Source: SAR324 cluster bacterium (GTDB lineage: Bacteria; SAR324; NAC60-12). Taken from it: a stretch of 38,525 bases of DNA. The translations under genes were made by a program, and so were the position numbers. Location: positions 1-38,525 of the forward strand of contig JANQJU010000078.1 in the NCBI GenBank assembly GCA_028281495.1, given 5' to 3'. Numbering within the stretch: the stretch's first letter is position 1; every line of letters starts with the position of its first letter. The notes below the pieces were generated by a model that saw nothing but the letters and a program-made list of their open reading frames with translations, had not been told where the DNA came from and ran no database searches. Positions 1-7,692 of the stretch are shown piece after piece.

Positions 1-141
1 GTCATCACGCTTCAAAACAACCGATACGTGGGGCTGTGAGAGTGCATCCAAAATCATTTCAGGATGCGCTCTGAGTTCATCAAGAGAAATTTCTTCTACA
101 TTTTTCATGGTGCCTGATTGTCTGGTGGTAAGAGATGCCAT
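1..141 (-). CDS. Probable Phd/YefM-like antitoxin, N-terminal part only
   Basis: The reading frame starts at ATG 141-139 and stays open to the left edge of the window, so the C-terminus is missing. The visible 47 residues contain a stretch (EISLDELRAHPEMILDAL, followed by SVVLKRDD) that resembles the N-terminal DNA-binding region of Phd/YefM-type antitoxins: a short strand, an amphipathic helix and then a beta strand ending in an Arg-Asp turn. A second in-frame ATG at 108 could be the true start; neither has a clear Shine-Dalgarno sequence. The upstream region carries a promoter with an overlapping inverted repeat, as expected for an autoregulated toxin-antitoxin operon. The toxin would lie beyond the left edge. 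The family assignment is an inference from a short fragment. Confidence 0.45.
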   Translation of the reverse strand, partial: MASLTTRQSGTMKNVEEISLDELRAHPEMILDALSQPHVSVVLKRDD

Positions 142-157
142 AATACCAATGAGTTAT

Positions 158-195
158 TGTACGGAAATTGTACAGAACTCCCGTATTTTTAGCAA
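158..195 (-). promoter_or_regulatory. Promoter with overlapping inverted-repeat operator for the antitoxin-like gene
   Basis: On the minus strand a -35 box TTGCTA (195-190) and a -10 box TACAAT (172-167) are separated by 17 nt, a good sigma70 arrangement. An inverted repeat TGTAC-N7-GTACA (158-174) overlaps the -10 box and the likely start site, where a bound repressor would block transcription. The sequence is seen directly; the autorepressor role is inferred. Confidence 0.5.
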
Positions 196-245
196 ACCTT
201 GCTGGTTGCCATAATTCTTCATGCCCGGGATGCAAATCGATACAA

Positions 246-395
246 TCACGCTGCCAACGGCAAATCTTGTACCGAATAACCGTGTGATCCTTGGTTGTTT
301 TTCCAACGAGCTAGAGCATTCATGTGTTCTTTTCCCTGGTGAGCACTTTCCAATCCCAAAACGACATTTCCTTCAATAGCAGAAGCTACCCACAT
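246..395 (-). pseudogene. Possible frameshifted 3' part of the small exported ORF
   Basis: This open frame (ATG at 395, 49 codons to a TGA at 246-248) overlaps the end of the 39-codon signal-peptide ORF at 386-505 and lies one frame behind it. A single -1 shift anywhere in 388-500 would join the two into one secreted protein of roughly 86 residues, because this frame is open across the whole overlap. I do not recognise the sequence and see no classical slippery heptamer. It may be the separated C-terminus of a decayed or mis-sequenced gene, or it may be non-coding. Confidence 0.25.
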
Positions 396-505
396 ACAAC
401 GGATTGCCGTTCTGTGTGGAACCTTGGTCCTTGAGCGTATGATGGAATGGATAAAAAGGTGAGGAATAGCAGGCAAAAACAGAGGAAGAGGAATCTTTTG
501 GGCAT
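386..505 (-). CDS. Small ORF with signal peptide, coupled to the SDR gene
   Basis: A 39-codon ORF starts at ATG 505-503, which overlaps the TAA stop of the SDR gene in a TAATG junction typical of translational coupling. Its first 24 residues form an ideal Sec signal peptide: a positive start (MPKR), a long Phe/Leu/Cys-rich hydrophobic core and an SYA-Q signal peptidase I site. Only about 15 residues would remain after cleavage before the stop at 386-388. The signal peptide is far better than chance, so the ORF is probably real or the intact half of a frameshifted gene that continues in the frame ending at 246. The function is unknown. Confidence 0.4.
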   Translation of the reverse strand: MPKRFLFLCFCLLFLTFLSIPSYAQGPRFHTERQSVVCG

Positions 506-1287
506 TAGGGTACCTCGTATTCTTCGGGGTCGTGTCCAAGAACAGAACGACCGCCATCCACCGGCAATGTCACGCCACTGACAAAGCTTGCTTGGTCCGA
601 TAACAGATAGGCAACAGTATCGGCCACTTCATCGGAGCGACCGACCCGACCGAGCGGATGCAACCGTTTCATTGCATTCTCAACATGTTTCACTCCTTCG
701 GGAGTTTGCTGGCTAAGAAACGCTTCGTAACGCTCCGTATGGATCGACCCCAGCGCTACGGTGTTCACCCGGATGCCTTGGGCACCATACTCTACGGCCA
801 AAGCCCGTGTCATGCCTTCCGTAGCCGCCTTCGCAGTCACATAGGGCAAACACCCCGGAACTGCCCGACTCGCTTGGTGCGAAGAAATATTGACTATCGC
901 CCCTCCGGTGCCTGCGGCTAAAAATCGACGAATCGCCACCGCACAACCGACTACGGCCAAATTCAGGTTGAGCGAAATTAACCCAATGACTTCGTCAATC
1001 GGTGAAGAATGCAACGAGGCATCTCGAAAGATAGCCGCATTGTTCACCCAACCCGCTAGGGTACCAACATTCTGCGCCAAATCGGCTGCTTTTTCAGCAA
1101 TCGTTTCATCTGATGCATCTCCGATCACGATTTGAATGCGATCTTTCGCTGGATGGTCTTCCACCCACGAGAACGCCGAAGCATCCAATTCAATCGCCAC
1201 GATACAGTTGCCTCCGCTTAACAAGCATTCTGCGATGGCTCGACCCACCCCGCGTCCGCCTCCTGTAATGACATAAGAAGTACTCAT
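505..1287 (-). CDS. Short-chain dehydrogenase/reductase (classical SDR, FabG-like)
   Basis: A 260-residue cytoplasmic NAD(P)-dependent oxidoreductase of the classical SDR family. It has the cofactor motif TGGGRGVG at residues 8-15, the NNAA motif at 82-85, the catalytic Ser136 (NISSH) and Tyr149/Lys153 (YVTAK), and the C-terminal G-x-x-L-x-V-D-G-G signature. All active-site residues are present and the length is normal for FabG/glucose-1-dehydrogenase-like enzymes; the substrate cannot be told. The start ATG overlaps the stop of the upstream NTPase gene (ATGA), and its own stop overlaps the next small ORF (TAATG). It is therefore probably co-translated with the TIR and nSTAND genes, which is unusual company for an SDR. 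Confidence 0.9.
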   Translation of the reverse strand: MSTSYVITGGGRGVGRAIAECLLSGGNCIVAIELDASAFSWVEDHPAKDRIQIVIGDASDETIAEKAADLAQNVGTLAGWVNNAAIFRDASLHSSPIDEVIGLISLNLNLAVVGCAVAIRRFLAAGTGGAIVNISSHQASRAVPGCLPYVTAKAATEGMTRALAVEYGAQGIRVNTVALGSIHTERYEAFLSQQTPEGVKHVENAMKRLHPLGRVGRSDEVADTVAYLLSDQASFVSGVTLPVDGGRSVLGHDPEEYEVP

Positions 1288-2996
1288 GAGGAATCTTTAC
1301 GTTTGAAGAATTTTTCTACTTTTGATCTCGTTCTGCTACCTTGAATCCAACGCCAAGTGAATATTCCAAAAGGCCAACCCAAAAGAAGAACAATAGAAAT
1401 TATCTCGATGATAGAAAAGACGATATTATCGAATACAACTTGCCAATCTTTTAATAGAAGCTCCTCGATTAGGCCTGACAGTGCATTGGAAAAATAGAAA
1501 AGAAATGGAACAGCAAAAGTCAGGCTCCCTACAATGGACCAGCGATAATTTGATATGCCAAACAGCTTAATGACCAAGTAATTTTCGTTTCCGTATCGTT
1601 CGCACCAAGTTGGGCTAGGTAATGATGAGATCCATTTGGCCCTCTCACTGAGCCCTGCTAACGATAATTGATCTTTCTTGTTGTCGACAAAACGAGCGGA
1701 CTGAAATCTAAGTGCCCGCCATGCTAGGCCGTCATTAAATTCTTTCCAAAGCCATCCCTCTTTTGGGTCAGAGAGTTTCGACCAGGATCGAATAAAGGCT
1801 TCATGACTTATGTCGATCATCGTTCTGCCCTCAATTTTGTTAGAACCAAAGGGAAAGATGAAATTGGCACCTTCTGCACGGAAGGCTTCAATCACTTCTC
1901 GAAGTGCTTCTTCTTCGGACCCGGTTTCTTGTTTCAGGCGATCAAAAGTCAAAGGGCGACGTATTGCTTGGCCATCTGCATTGATATCGGTCAAGGAGCG
2001 AAACACATACTCGACGAGCGTTGTCAGTTTCTCATTTTTTCCGATTAACTTGTCTAGAATGGCGGAAGCATGATCATCAAGCAATTTCTCAAGGCTTTCT
2101 GCTTGTTCAAAGTCCATAAGGTCCAAAACCACATTAGAAGCATGCGGTCCGTTTGTTTTTTTGGGCCGGTACCAAAGTTGCCTCAACCCGTGTTGAATCA
2201 AGGGTAATTCGTCTTGGTTTCCTTTGACATTTTCAATCAGTTTTTCTGTCAGGTCCTTTTTGATTTCTCCGCCATAAAGTCTTGCTGGCTCCTGGATGGT
2301 GCGTCTCAAGGCGTCGTTTCCCATCCTTGGTAATAGATACTGAGTGTGATTGATTGTTTCTGCCAAACCGGAAAAGCGAGAGCAAGATCCTAAAAATTCG
2401 GATCGCATGGTCAAAATTGCAAAAATCCCTGACGGACTGCTCGTTGCAATCCCTGTCAAGACATCAATAAAGGCCTGAGCTTCTTCTGCACTATGCTCAC
2501 GTGCAAATCGAAACAATTCTTCGAACTGGTCAACTAGGATACAGATCGAGTCGTTTTCGTCCTTAAGAAGCCAGGAGGAAAGTAAAACCGGGGCCAATTT
2601 TCCATGATCGAGAATCTTTCGAATATCCAAAATATCGCTTTCGCTCGGTTCGGGAGTGTTGAGTCGAGCTAATGCTTCAGCTAGCCCTCGAAGCGGGGCG
2701 TTTCGGGGGACGATTGCACAAGTCCGCCAAGTCTTTCCATCGGCTAAGTAGCCTTGCTGGAGCTGCACGAGCACTCCGGCCCGAATGACCGACGATTTTC
2801 CACAACCTGAATCTCCGTGTATCAAGATGAAATTATTCTTAACAAGCAATTCAATGATTTCATCGATCATGGTTTCTCGACCAAAAAATATAGGCCACTC
2901 GCTAGAGTAAAACGAGCGTAATCCAGGATAGGGATTATCCGGCAAACTGGCATCAAATGGATCTTCGAGCATGGGATTATTGAAGCTGCCTTTCAT
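1284..2996 (-). CDS. Membrane-anchored nSTAND-type NTPase (predicted conflict/defence ATPase)
   Basis: A 570-residue protein opening with the nSTAND1-type signature PYPGLRSF (residues 22-29) and FFGRE (37-41). A Walker A motif GDSGCGKSS follows at 61-69 (Lys67) and a Walker B ICILVDQFEE at 151-160. The region after about 290 is the helical part typical of STAND ATPases, with no recognisable WD40 or TPR repeats. Two hydrophobic segments near the C-terminus (about 486-506 and 525-548) should anchor it in the inner membrane. STAND ATPases are signal-triggered switches that oligomerise and activate effectors. The frame could start earlier (3107), but the ATG at 2996 is chosen because it has a strong Shine-Dalgarno sequence (3004-3010) and begins just before the family motif. 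Its stop overlaps the SDR start by 4 nt. Confidence 0.85.
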   Translation of the reverse strand: MKGSFNNPMLEDPFDASLPDNPYPGLRSFYSSEWPIFFGRETMIDEIIELLVKNNFILIHGDSGCGKSSVIRAGVLVQLQQGYLADGKTWRTCAIVPRNAPLRGLAEALARLNTPEPSESDILDIRKILDHGKLAPVLLSSWLLKDENDSICILVDQFEELFRFAREHSAEEAQAFIDVLTGIATSSPSGIFAILTMRSEFLGSCSRFSGLAETINHTQYLLPRMGNDALRRTIQEPARLYGGEIKKDLTEKLIENVKGNQDELPLIQHGLRQLWYRPKKTNGPHASNVVLDLMDFEQAESLEKLLDDHASAILDKLIGKNEKLTTLVEYVFRSLTDINADGQAIRRPLTFDRLKQETGSEEEALREVIEAFRAEGANFIFPFGSNKIEGRTMIDISHEAFIRSWSKLSDPKEGWLWKEFNDGLAWRALRFQSARFVDNKKDQLSLAGLSERAKWISSLPSPTWCERYGNENYLVIKLFGISNYRWSIVGSLTFAVPFLFYFSNALSGLIEELLLKDWQVVFDNIVFSIIEIISIVLLLGWPFGIFTWRWIQGSRTRSKVEKFFKRKDSS

Positions 2997-3000
2997 CGTT

Positions 3001-4089
3001 TCACCCTCCCTGATTTGCGGATGCGTGAAGCCAATTGCGTATGTCATGCCTCCAATCACTTGATGTTGAATCAATCCAAGCAATATCGAGGTTGCGTGCA
3101 TTTTCAATCCGGCCTCTCGGATGCTGGTCTTGCCCTAAAATATCAAACACGGCACATGGCAGCCGCTTGTCTAGTAGCGCTTGAGCCAGCCGTCGTCTAT
3201 TACGACCTACAACGATAATATCTTGTCCCAATTTTTGATCGTCTCCGCCTACAATCATGACCGCATCCGAGCTGGCCAAGAATTCCTTTTGATTGTCATT
3301 CATCAGGCCAACACCGGAGAGCGGACTAGGTTCCTCTGGAGCAACAGCGTATCCAGCGGATCTTAACTCATTGCCGACTCGATTGAATTGATCGGAACAC
3401 TCCGGACGTCCGTGTAAATAGAGGATTTGTCCTTCCTCTTCCAGCAGCCGCAAGTCGGCTTGCCTTTTTCGTTCTCGTTCAAGGCACTTTTGAATTTCTT
3501 CGAGAGTTGAAGCGATCTTTGCAGTGAGTTTGGTGCGTGCTTTTTGGTAGTTTGCTTTGTCTTTGGCATCTCCAAGCATACCGTGTGGATTCTGCTCGAA
3601 TGGTGGTAAGCTTTCGTCGTACAATAAAAATCCTTTTAGTGGCACTCCTGCCCTGTCTTTGAAGGCGTCCGGCCAATCTTCCGGGTTGGTTTCCATGATT
3701 TTGGTCACAAACACACGTCCGAACTCACCTAACAACTGGGTTGTATTAGGGGCGGTGCCTTCTTGCCACCATTCTCGTTCTTTCTTGCACCATTCTGAAT
3801 TCAGATACCAAGGCGACATCATTGCTAATAACAGAGCAGATTTGCTAGCCGACTCCCATAAAGAACCAGTGATCCCTTGGGTTTCAGTTAAGTGTTCTCC
3901 TGGGCGCCCCGATTCATCGAGATAAAAAGAAATATTTGCAAATTTGGGATACCTCAATAAGTAAGACCGAATGTCATTCGCAAAACACTGACTCCATTCC
4001 TTGATTTCCGAGTTACCGACCCTATCGGCATCGGCATGTGGGTAAGAAAAAAAAACATCATGCAAAAATGGTTCTCCTAAAAACGACAT
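3001..4089 (-). CDS. TIR-domain protein, likely NAD-consuming defence effector
   Basis: A 362-residue protein. The N-terminus is a TIR domain: HDVFFSYPHAD at 10-20 (box 1), a central YLDESG turn at 56-61, and SPWYLNSEWCKKE at 92-104. In that last motif Glu104 occupies the position of the catalytic Glu in NAD-cleaving TIR domains (the W-C-x-x-E motif). A Lys/Glu-rich linker of about 30 residues follows (about 180-210). A second alpha/beta region (215-362) contains LYLHGRPE and SSDAVMIVGGDD and looks like a further degenerate TIR/Rossmann-like fold; I do not recognise a named family. The gene is first in the operon, 4 nt before the nSTAND gene. In known bacterial immunity a STAND sensor often activates a TIR NADase; that role is inferred here. 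Confidence 0.85.
   Translation of the reverse strand: MSFLGEPFLHDVFFSYPHADADRVGNSEIKEWSQCFANDIRSYLLRYPKFANISFYLDESGRPGEHLTETQGITGSLWESASKSALLLAMMSPWYLNSEWCKKEREWWQEGTAPNTTQLLGEFGRVFVTKIMETNPEDWPDAFKDRAGVPLKGFLLYDESLPPFEQNPHGMLGDAKDKANYQKARTKLTAKIASTLEEIQKCLERERKRQADLRLLEEEGQILYLHGRPECSDQFNRVGNELRSAGYAVAPEEPSPLSGVGLMNDNQKEFLASSDAVMIVGGDDQKLGQDIIVVGRNRRRLAQALLDKRLPCAVFDILGQDQHPRGRIENARNLDIAWIDSTSSDWRHDIRNWLHASANQGG
3004..3010 (-). promoter_or_regulatory. Ribosome binding site that fixes the nSTAND start
   Basis: GGGAGGG on the minus strand lies 7 nt before ATG 2996-2994 and directly upstream of the TGA of the TIR gene (3001-3003). It supports 2996 over the longer frame that would begin inside the TIR gene. 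Confidence 0.7.
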
Positions 4090-4446
4090 TTTTCAGCCTC
4101 TCTTCGCAGTGTTTATATGTCTTTACGGCATTTTCATAAACCAACCAAAAGGAATCTCTAGATTTAATTTTCTACTACATTGAATGGTAAAATAACATAT
4201 TACTTTTGCTTCGAGCATTTATCAAATTATCTATTTAAATGAGATTTCACGGCCTAATTTGTTCTGTTGCGTCGAAAGTCCTTCGTAGTTTCACGTCTTT
4301 CCAATGAATCGTAGCTTGGTTGAAGTCCAACCAAAGATAAGGGAATGAATGCGTTCAATTCTTAAGGGCGGAAATCGGTGGAGATTGCGGAAAGGAAATG
4401 GATGGCTTGGGAGATATCATCTTCACTAATCTAGCCTCGATTATGG
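4090..4446. other. Intergenic region with decayed coding remnants
   Basis: AT-rich sequence upstream of the TIR gene; I see no convincing promoter. On the minus strand about 4362-4429 there is a short open stretch reading EDDISQAIHFLSAISTDFRP before a stop at 4362-4364. It has no start codon in frame (a TAG lies just upstream), and the preceding coding-like text (IIEARL) is in another frame. It looks like a frameshifted gene tail of unknown identity. Confidence 0.35.
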
Positions 4447-4578
4447 CTAAGACAACGATTTTGTATCCATGTATTTGACAGGCAACAGTCGGTGCCCAAT
4501 CATGTCTACAGCCGCGCCGCATTGTTCCAAAACGATATAGCCGAGTAGGGGTTCGTATTGTCCTTCTTCTGGAAGCAT
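4447..4578 (-). pseudogene. Fragment resembling a clan AA (retropepsin-like) aspartic protease
   Basis: A 43-codon ORF (ATG 4578, TAG 4447-4449) contains PLLGYIVLEQCGAAVD and RLLPV. This matches the C-terminal pattern of small bacterial clan AA aspartic proteases, in which L-L-G-x-x-x-L-E-x-x-G-x-x-V-D precedes a final R-L-V-P strand. The coding-like pattern continues 15-25 nt upstream (LVYNFLD) but is broken by a TGA and a frame change. The catalytic Asp-Thr-Gly region is absent. It is best read as the 3' remnant of a decayed gene; the family assignment is from pattern memory on a short piece. Confidence 0.4.
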
Positions 4579-4641
4579 ATCTAGAAAATTATAGACCAAA
4601 TCGAATCACTTCAAACCCCCGCCTCTCGCAAAACGGTTCGC

Positions 4642-5280
4642 TCAGTTCAACGATTTTATGAATTCCTGGATAGGAATGTCTCCGTCCAATAGGTCAATCA
4701 CTCCGTGGGGCAGGGTGGTTTGTTGCAAACAGGCGAGTAGACACAAGGCGACGTTTTCGCGTGAGACCGTGATCGCCGGATTGTTTCCGCGTTGGGACCG
4801 GATTTTTCCGGTGGCTGGATCGTTGACGAGTCGTCCTGGACGCAGGATGGTGTAGTGGAGCGAACTGCGCATGAGATGTTCATCGGCTAATTTTTTGGCG
4901 ACGAGGTAGTGGCGGATTTTTTCGGGACCATTCAATGGGTTGTCCGCTCTCAAGGCACTGACCATCAGATACTCGCGAACCCCTTGAGATTCACAAGCAT
5001 CAATGGAGCGAATGGCTCCATACAAATCGATGAGTAGTGTTTTATCGGCGCCTGTGTGTCCACCAGAACCTGCGGTGAATACAACCCGGTCACATCCCTC
5101 CATTGCGTGTATAAAATCCCCTTCCAAGTCAGCGATCACGGTTTCTAAGCCTAAATTTTCGAAAAATGGAGCCTGTTCGGACTTGCGGATCATCGCAATG
5201 ACAGGAATCTTTGCTAATGCACAGTGTTGACAGAGCAGTTTGCCAATTTGCCCGTTTGCTCCAATGATCAATGTTTTCAT
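4642..5280 (-). CDS. NAD(P)-binding SDR_a5-type oxidoreductase-like protein
   Basis: A 212-residue atypical SDR. It has the glycine motif GANGQIG at 7-13 for dinucleotide binding, a conserved GSGGHTGADKT stretch (71-81), a Ser at 108 (VSAL), and Tyr125-x-x-x-Lys129 (YLVAK). It ends with LRPGRL and a C-terminal segment that is short compared with NmrA proteins. This pattern is characteristic of the SDR_a5 group (YwnB/HSCARG-like). Such proteins bind NAD(P) and may act as redox-responsive regulators or reductases; the substrate is unknown. The start is supported by GGAGG at 5285-5289, 4 nt from the ATG. It is unrelated in detail to the SDR at 505-1287. Confidence 0.85.
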   Translation of the reverse strand: MKTLIIGANGQIGKLLCQHCALAKIPVIAMIRKSEQAPFFENLGLETVIADLEGDFIHAMEGCDRVVFTAGSGGHTGADKTLLIDLYGAIRSIDACESQGVREYLMVSALRADNPLNGPEKIRHYLVAKKLADEHLMRSSLHYTILRPGRLVNDPATGKIRSQRGNNPAITVSRENVALCLLACLQQTTLPHGVIDLLDGDIPIQEFIKSLN

Positions 5281-5358
5281 GAAACCTCCTACAAAAAGTG
5301 GTAATTGATTGAATAGCCATCGCTTGTTTGGTTCCTCTTAAGTTATTCCGATACGCCT

Positions 5359-7692
5359 ATGAATTTCCGAATTAAGCTGATTTTGAGTTTCATGACCCTG
5401 ATCATCGCGATGGGAATCGCGGGATATCTGGGAATTCGGGCCACACAGACGGTGGTTCAGCACAACGAGTTGATCAATGAATTGTCGCATTTGATCACGA
5501 TTCAACGGGAGCGGATTGCCACCATTGCCGAGGCGATCAATCGTGTGGATCTTGAAGATTTTGAACGGCTGCAAACCAAGCATCGGGAGTTGGATCATGA
5601 TTTTCATGCCATCTTCAATAAGGTTTTGGAGCAAAAAGCCAGCGATCCGTTGCTTGAGTCGCTCGAACTGTCGAAACTGATGCAATATGAAATGGATATG
5701 GAGCCACTAGGCCAATCTATCTTGGATCTGCACCGGAATGAAATCCAAAAAAATATCGTTTTTGCGCAACAGTATCCTCTGGAAAGAATCCAACGTGTCC
5801 GCATTCGGGAGGTCGTCTTCCGCTCTAAAGATCCGTTGCTGATCAAAGCGATGGGAGATACTCAATATCTCAGTAAAGAGACTTTGTATCAACATCGAGA
5901 CGAATCCCACTTGTTGGAATGGCTAGAATCCATTCAGATTCTGGAACGAGAGTGGTCCCGGTATTCCCAATCTCACCCCCAATCCGAATCTAACCCCGAT
6001 TCTGTTCCCACTTTAGCTCCCAATTCCTTCCCCATTATCGATGAGTTGAAAACCTACTTTCGAACCGCAAAGGTGATGGGAGACATCGCGGTTGATGTGC
6101 GGGAAAGTGAAATCCAAAAGGCCCTGCAACTGGAAAATTATCGAGCAGCCCTCTCTACCTTTGAGGCGAGTACCGACCAATTGAGAGACCAGTTGGCTCA
6201 GGCGTCTCAGGAAGTAATTCAAGACGCCATCTATCTTCAGGTGGGAGCGATCCTATTGTTGATATTAGGGGCGATGGCACTATCTGCTTATATTTCTCGG
6301 TCCATTTCACAGCCGATTCGGCAATTACAAGACGGAGTGCACAACTTGCGTGAAGGACAGTGGGGCACCACCATTGTTCCACCCCGTGATCGAGAATTTC
6401 GAGATTTAGCCGAAGCGTTCAACCATATGTCAGGGGAACTCGATAAGTATCGCAATCATTTGGAGCAGCTTGTGGAACAGCGGACACTCAAGCTACAGGA
6501 AATCAACCTCAGATTGCATAATGAAGAAAAAAATCTCACCGAAGCCAAAGAACAGGCGGAATCGGCCAACAAGGCCAAAAGCGAATTTTTGGCAAACATC
6601 AGCCATGAATTGCGTACCCCGATGAATGCGGTGTTGGGATTCACTGATCTGTTGGCACCGGAGATCAAAGGGAAAAAACCACAATCTTATGTGACCGCAA
6701 TTAAAACAGCAGGACAAAGTTTGCTGCGGCTCATCAACGATATTTTGGATTTATCCAAAATCGAAACGGGCAAATTGGAATTGCAATACCGTTCCACGTC
6801 TTTAGCCAATCTCTTCAAAGAAGTTCAAACGATCTTTGCGGAGCAAATCAAAGACAAAGGCTTGGAATTTCAGCAAGAAATCGATCCCACAGTGCCCCTC
6901 ATGGTTTGGGTTGATGAAGTTCGTTTGCGTCAAGTGCTGTTCAATTTGATGGGAAATGCGGTCAAGTTCACCGAAAGTGGAAAGATCCGCTTGTTTGCAA
7001 AACGAGAAGATCCCTACCCCGGTTCCAAAACATTCGACCTTTGGATCAGCGTTGAAGACACCGGCATTGGTATCGCGGATAAAGACAAGGAGCAGATCTT
7101 TTTTGCCTTCCATCAACCGGAAGGCCAGGACAATCGGAGGTATGGGGGAACTGGCTTGGGACTCAATATCAGTAAACGGCTGGTAGAAATGATGAATGGA
7201 ACGATTTGGGTTCACAGCGAATTGGATAAAGGGTCTGTGTTTGTGGTCGAACTACGAGAGGTGGTGGCTGCCCCAGCTCTCGCTTCCGATTCAAAAGGGG
7301 GTCCTTCCACACCCACCGCTGTGGCGTCCAATTCCCAATTAGAATCCGGCCCACCGAATCGGGACGACGAAGTTTCCCCGCCGTCGTCTTCTCAGACGGT
7401 CGAACATTCCTCAGATTTACCCCGTTTGTTGGAAATTTTGACTCAAGAAATCAGTCCGTTATGGGATAATTTGCAGTTACGTCAACCCATCAAGCATGTG
7501 AAACATTTTGCCAAGCGCCTTGATGAACTAGGCACGGAATATGAAGTAAACTTGTTGGAATCATTGGGGAAAGAATTGTTAGAAGCCTTGGAAACGTTTG
7601 ATATTGCCCAGATGCGGATCTTGATCAAACGTTATCCTGAGGTTGTACAACACATCGAATCTCTCGAAGGAAATACCTATGCTGAGTCCTGA
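5359..7692 (+). CDS. Transmembrane sensor histidine kinase with C-terminal HPt-like helical domain
   Basis: A 777-residue inner-membrane kinase. TM1 is at about residues 5-24, followed by a large helical periplasmic sensor region (25-290), TM2 (about 293-312) and a HAMP domain (about 313-365). After a coiled coil come HisKA with the phospho-accepting His416 (SHELRTP) and HATPase_c with N box NLMGNAVKFT (529-538), G1 DTGIGI (567-572) and G2 GGTGLGL (596-602). A Pro/Ser-rich linker leads to a helical domain (about 685-770). That domain resembles the one ending the kinase at 11994-14132 and has no canonical HPt His-x-x-Lys-Gly motif. No receiver is fused, so the partner is probably the receiver-kinase encoded next, whose start overlaps this stop by 14 nt. 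No clear ribosome binding site is visible. Confidence 0.92.
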   Translation: MNFRIKLILSFMTLIIAMGIAGYLGIRATQTVVQHNELINELSHLITIQRERIATIAEAINRVDLEDFERLQTKHRELDHDFHAIFNKVLEQKASDPLLESLELSKLMQYEMDMEPLGQSILDLHRNEIQKNIVFAQQYPLERIQRVRIREVVFRSKDPLLIKAMGDTQYLSKETLYQHRDESHLLEWLESIQILEREWSRYSQSHPQSESNPDSVPTLAPNSFPIIDELKTYFRTAKVMGDIAVDVRESEIQKALQLENYRAALSTFEASTDQLRDQLAQASQEVIQDAIYLQVGAILLLILGAMALSAYISRSISQPIRQLQDGVHNLREGQWGTTIVPPRDREFRDLAEAFNHMSGELDKYRNHLEQLVEQRTLKLQEINLRLHNEEKNLTEAKEQAESANKAKSEFLANISHELRTPMNAVLGFTDLLAPEIKGKKPQSYVTAIKTAGQSLLRLINDILDLSKIETGKLELQYRSTSLANLFKEVQTIFAEQIKDKGLEFQQEIDPTVPLMVWVDEVRLRQVLFNLMGNAVKFTESGKIRLFAKREDPYPGSKTFDLWISVEDTGIGIADKDKEQIFFAFHQPEGQDNRRYGGTGLGLNISKRLVEMMNGTIWVHSELDKGSVFVVELREVVAAPALASDSKGGPSTPTAVASNSQLESGPPNRDDEVSPPSSSQTVEHSSDLPRLLEILTQEISPLWDNLQLRQPIKHVKHFAKRLDELGTEYEVNLLESLGKELLEALETFDIAQMRILIKRYPEVVQHIESLEGNTYAES

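Noticed and set aside
3557..3925. 122-codon plus-strand ORF inside the TIR gene
   Set aside because: Antisense shadow of a well-supported TIR domain; no ribosome binding site and no recognisable pattern.
6802..7215. 137-codon minus-strand ORF inside the transmembrane kinase gene
   Set aside because: Antisense to the conserved kinase ATPase domain; the codon pattern follows the plus strand.
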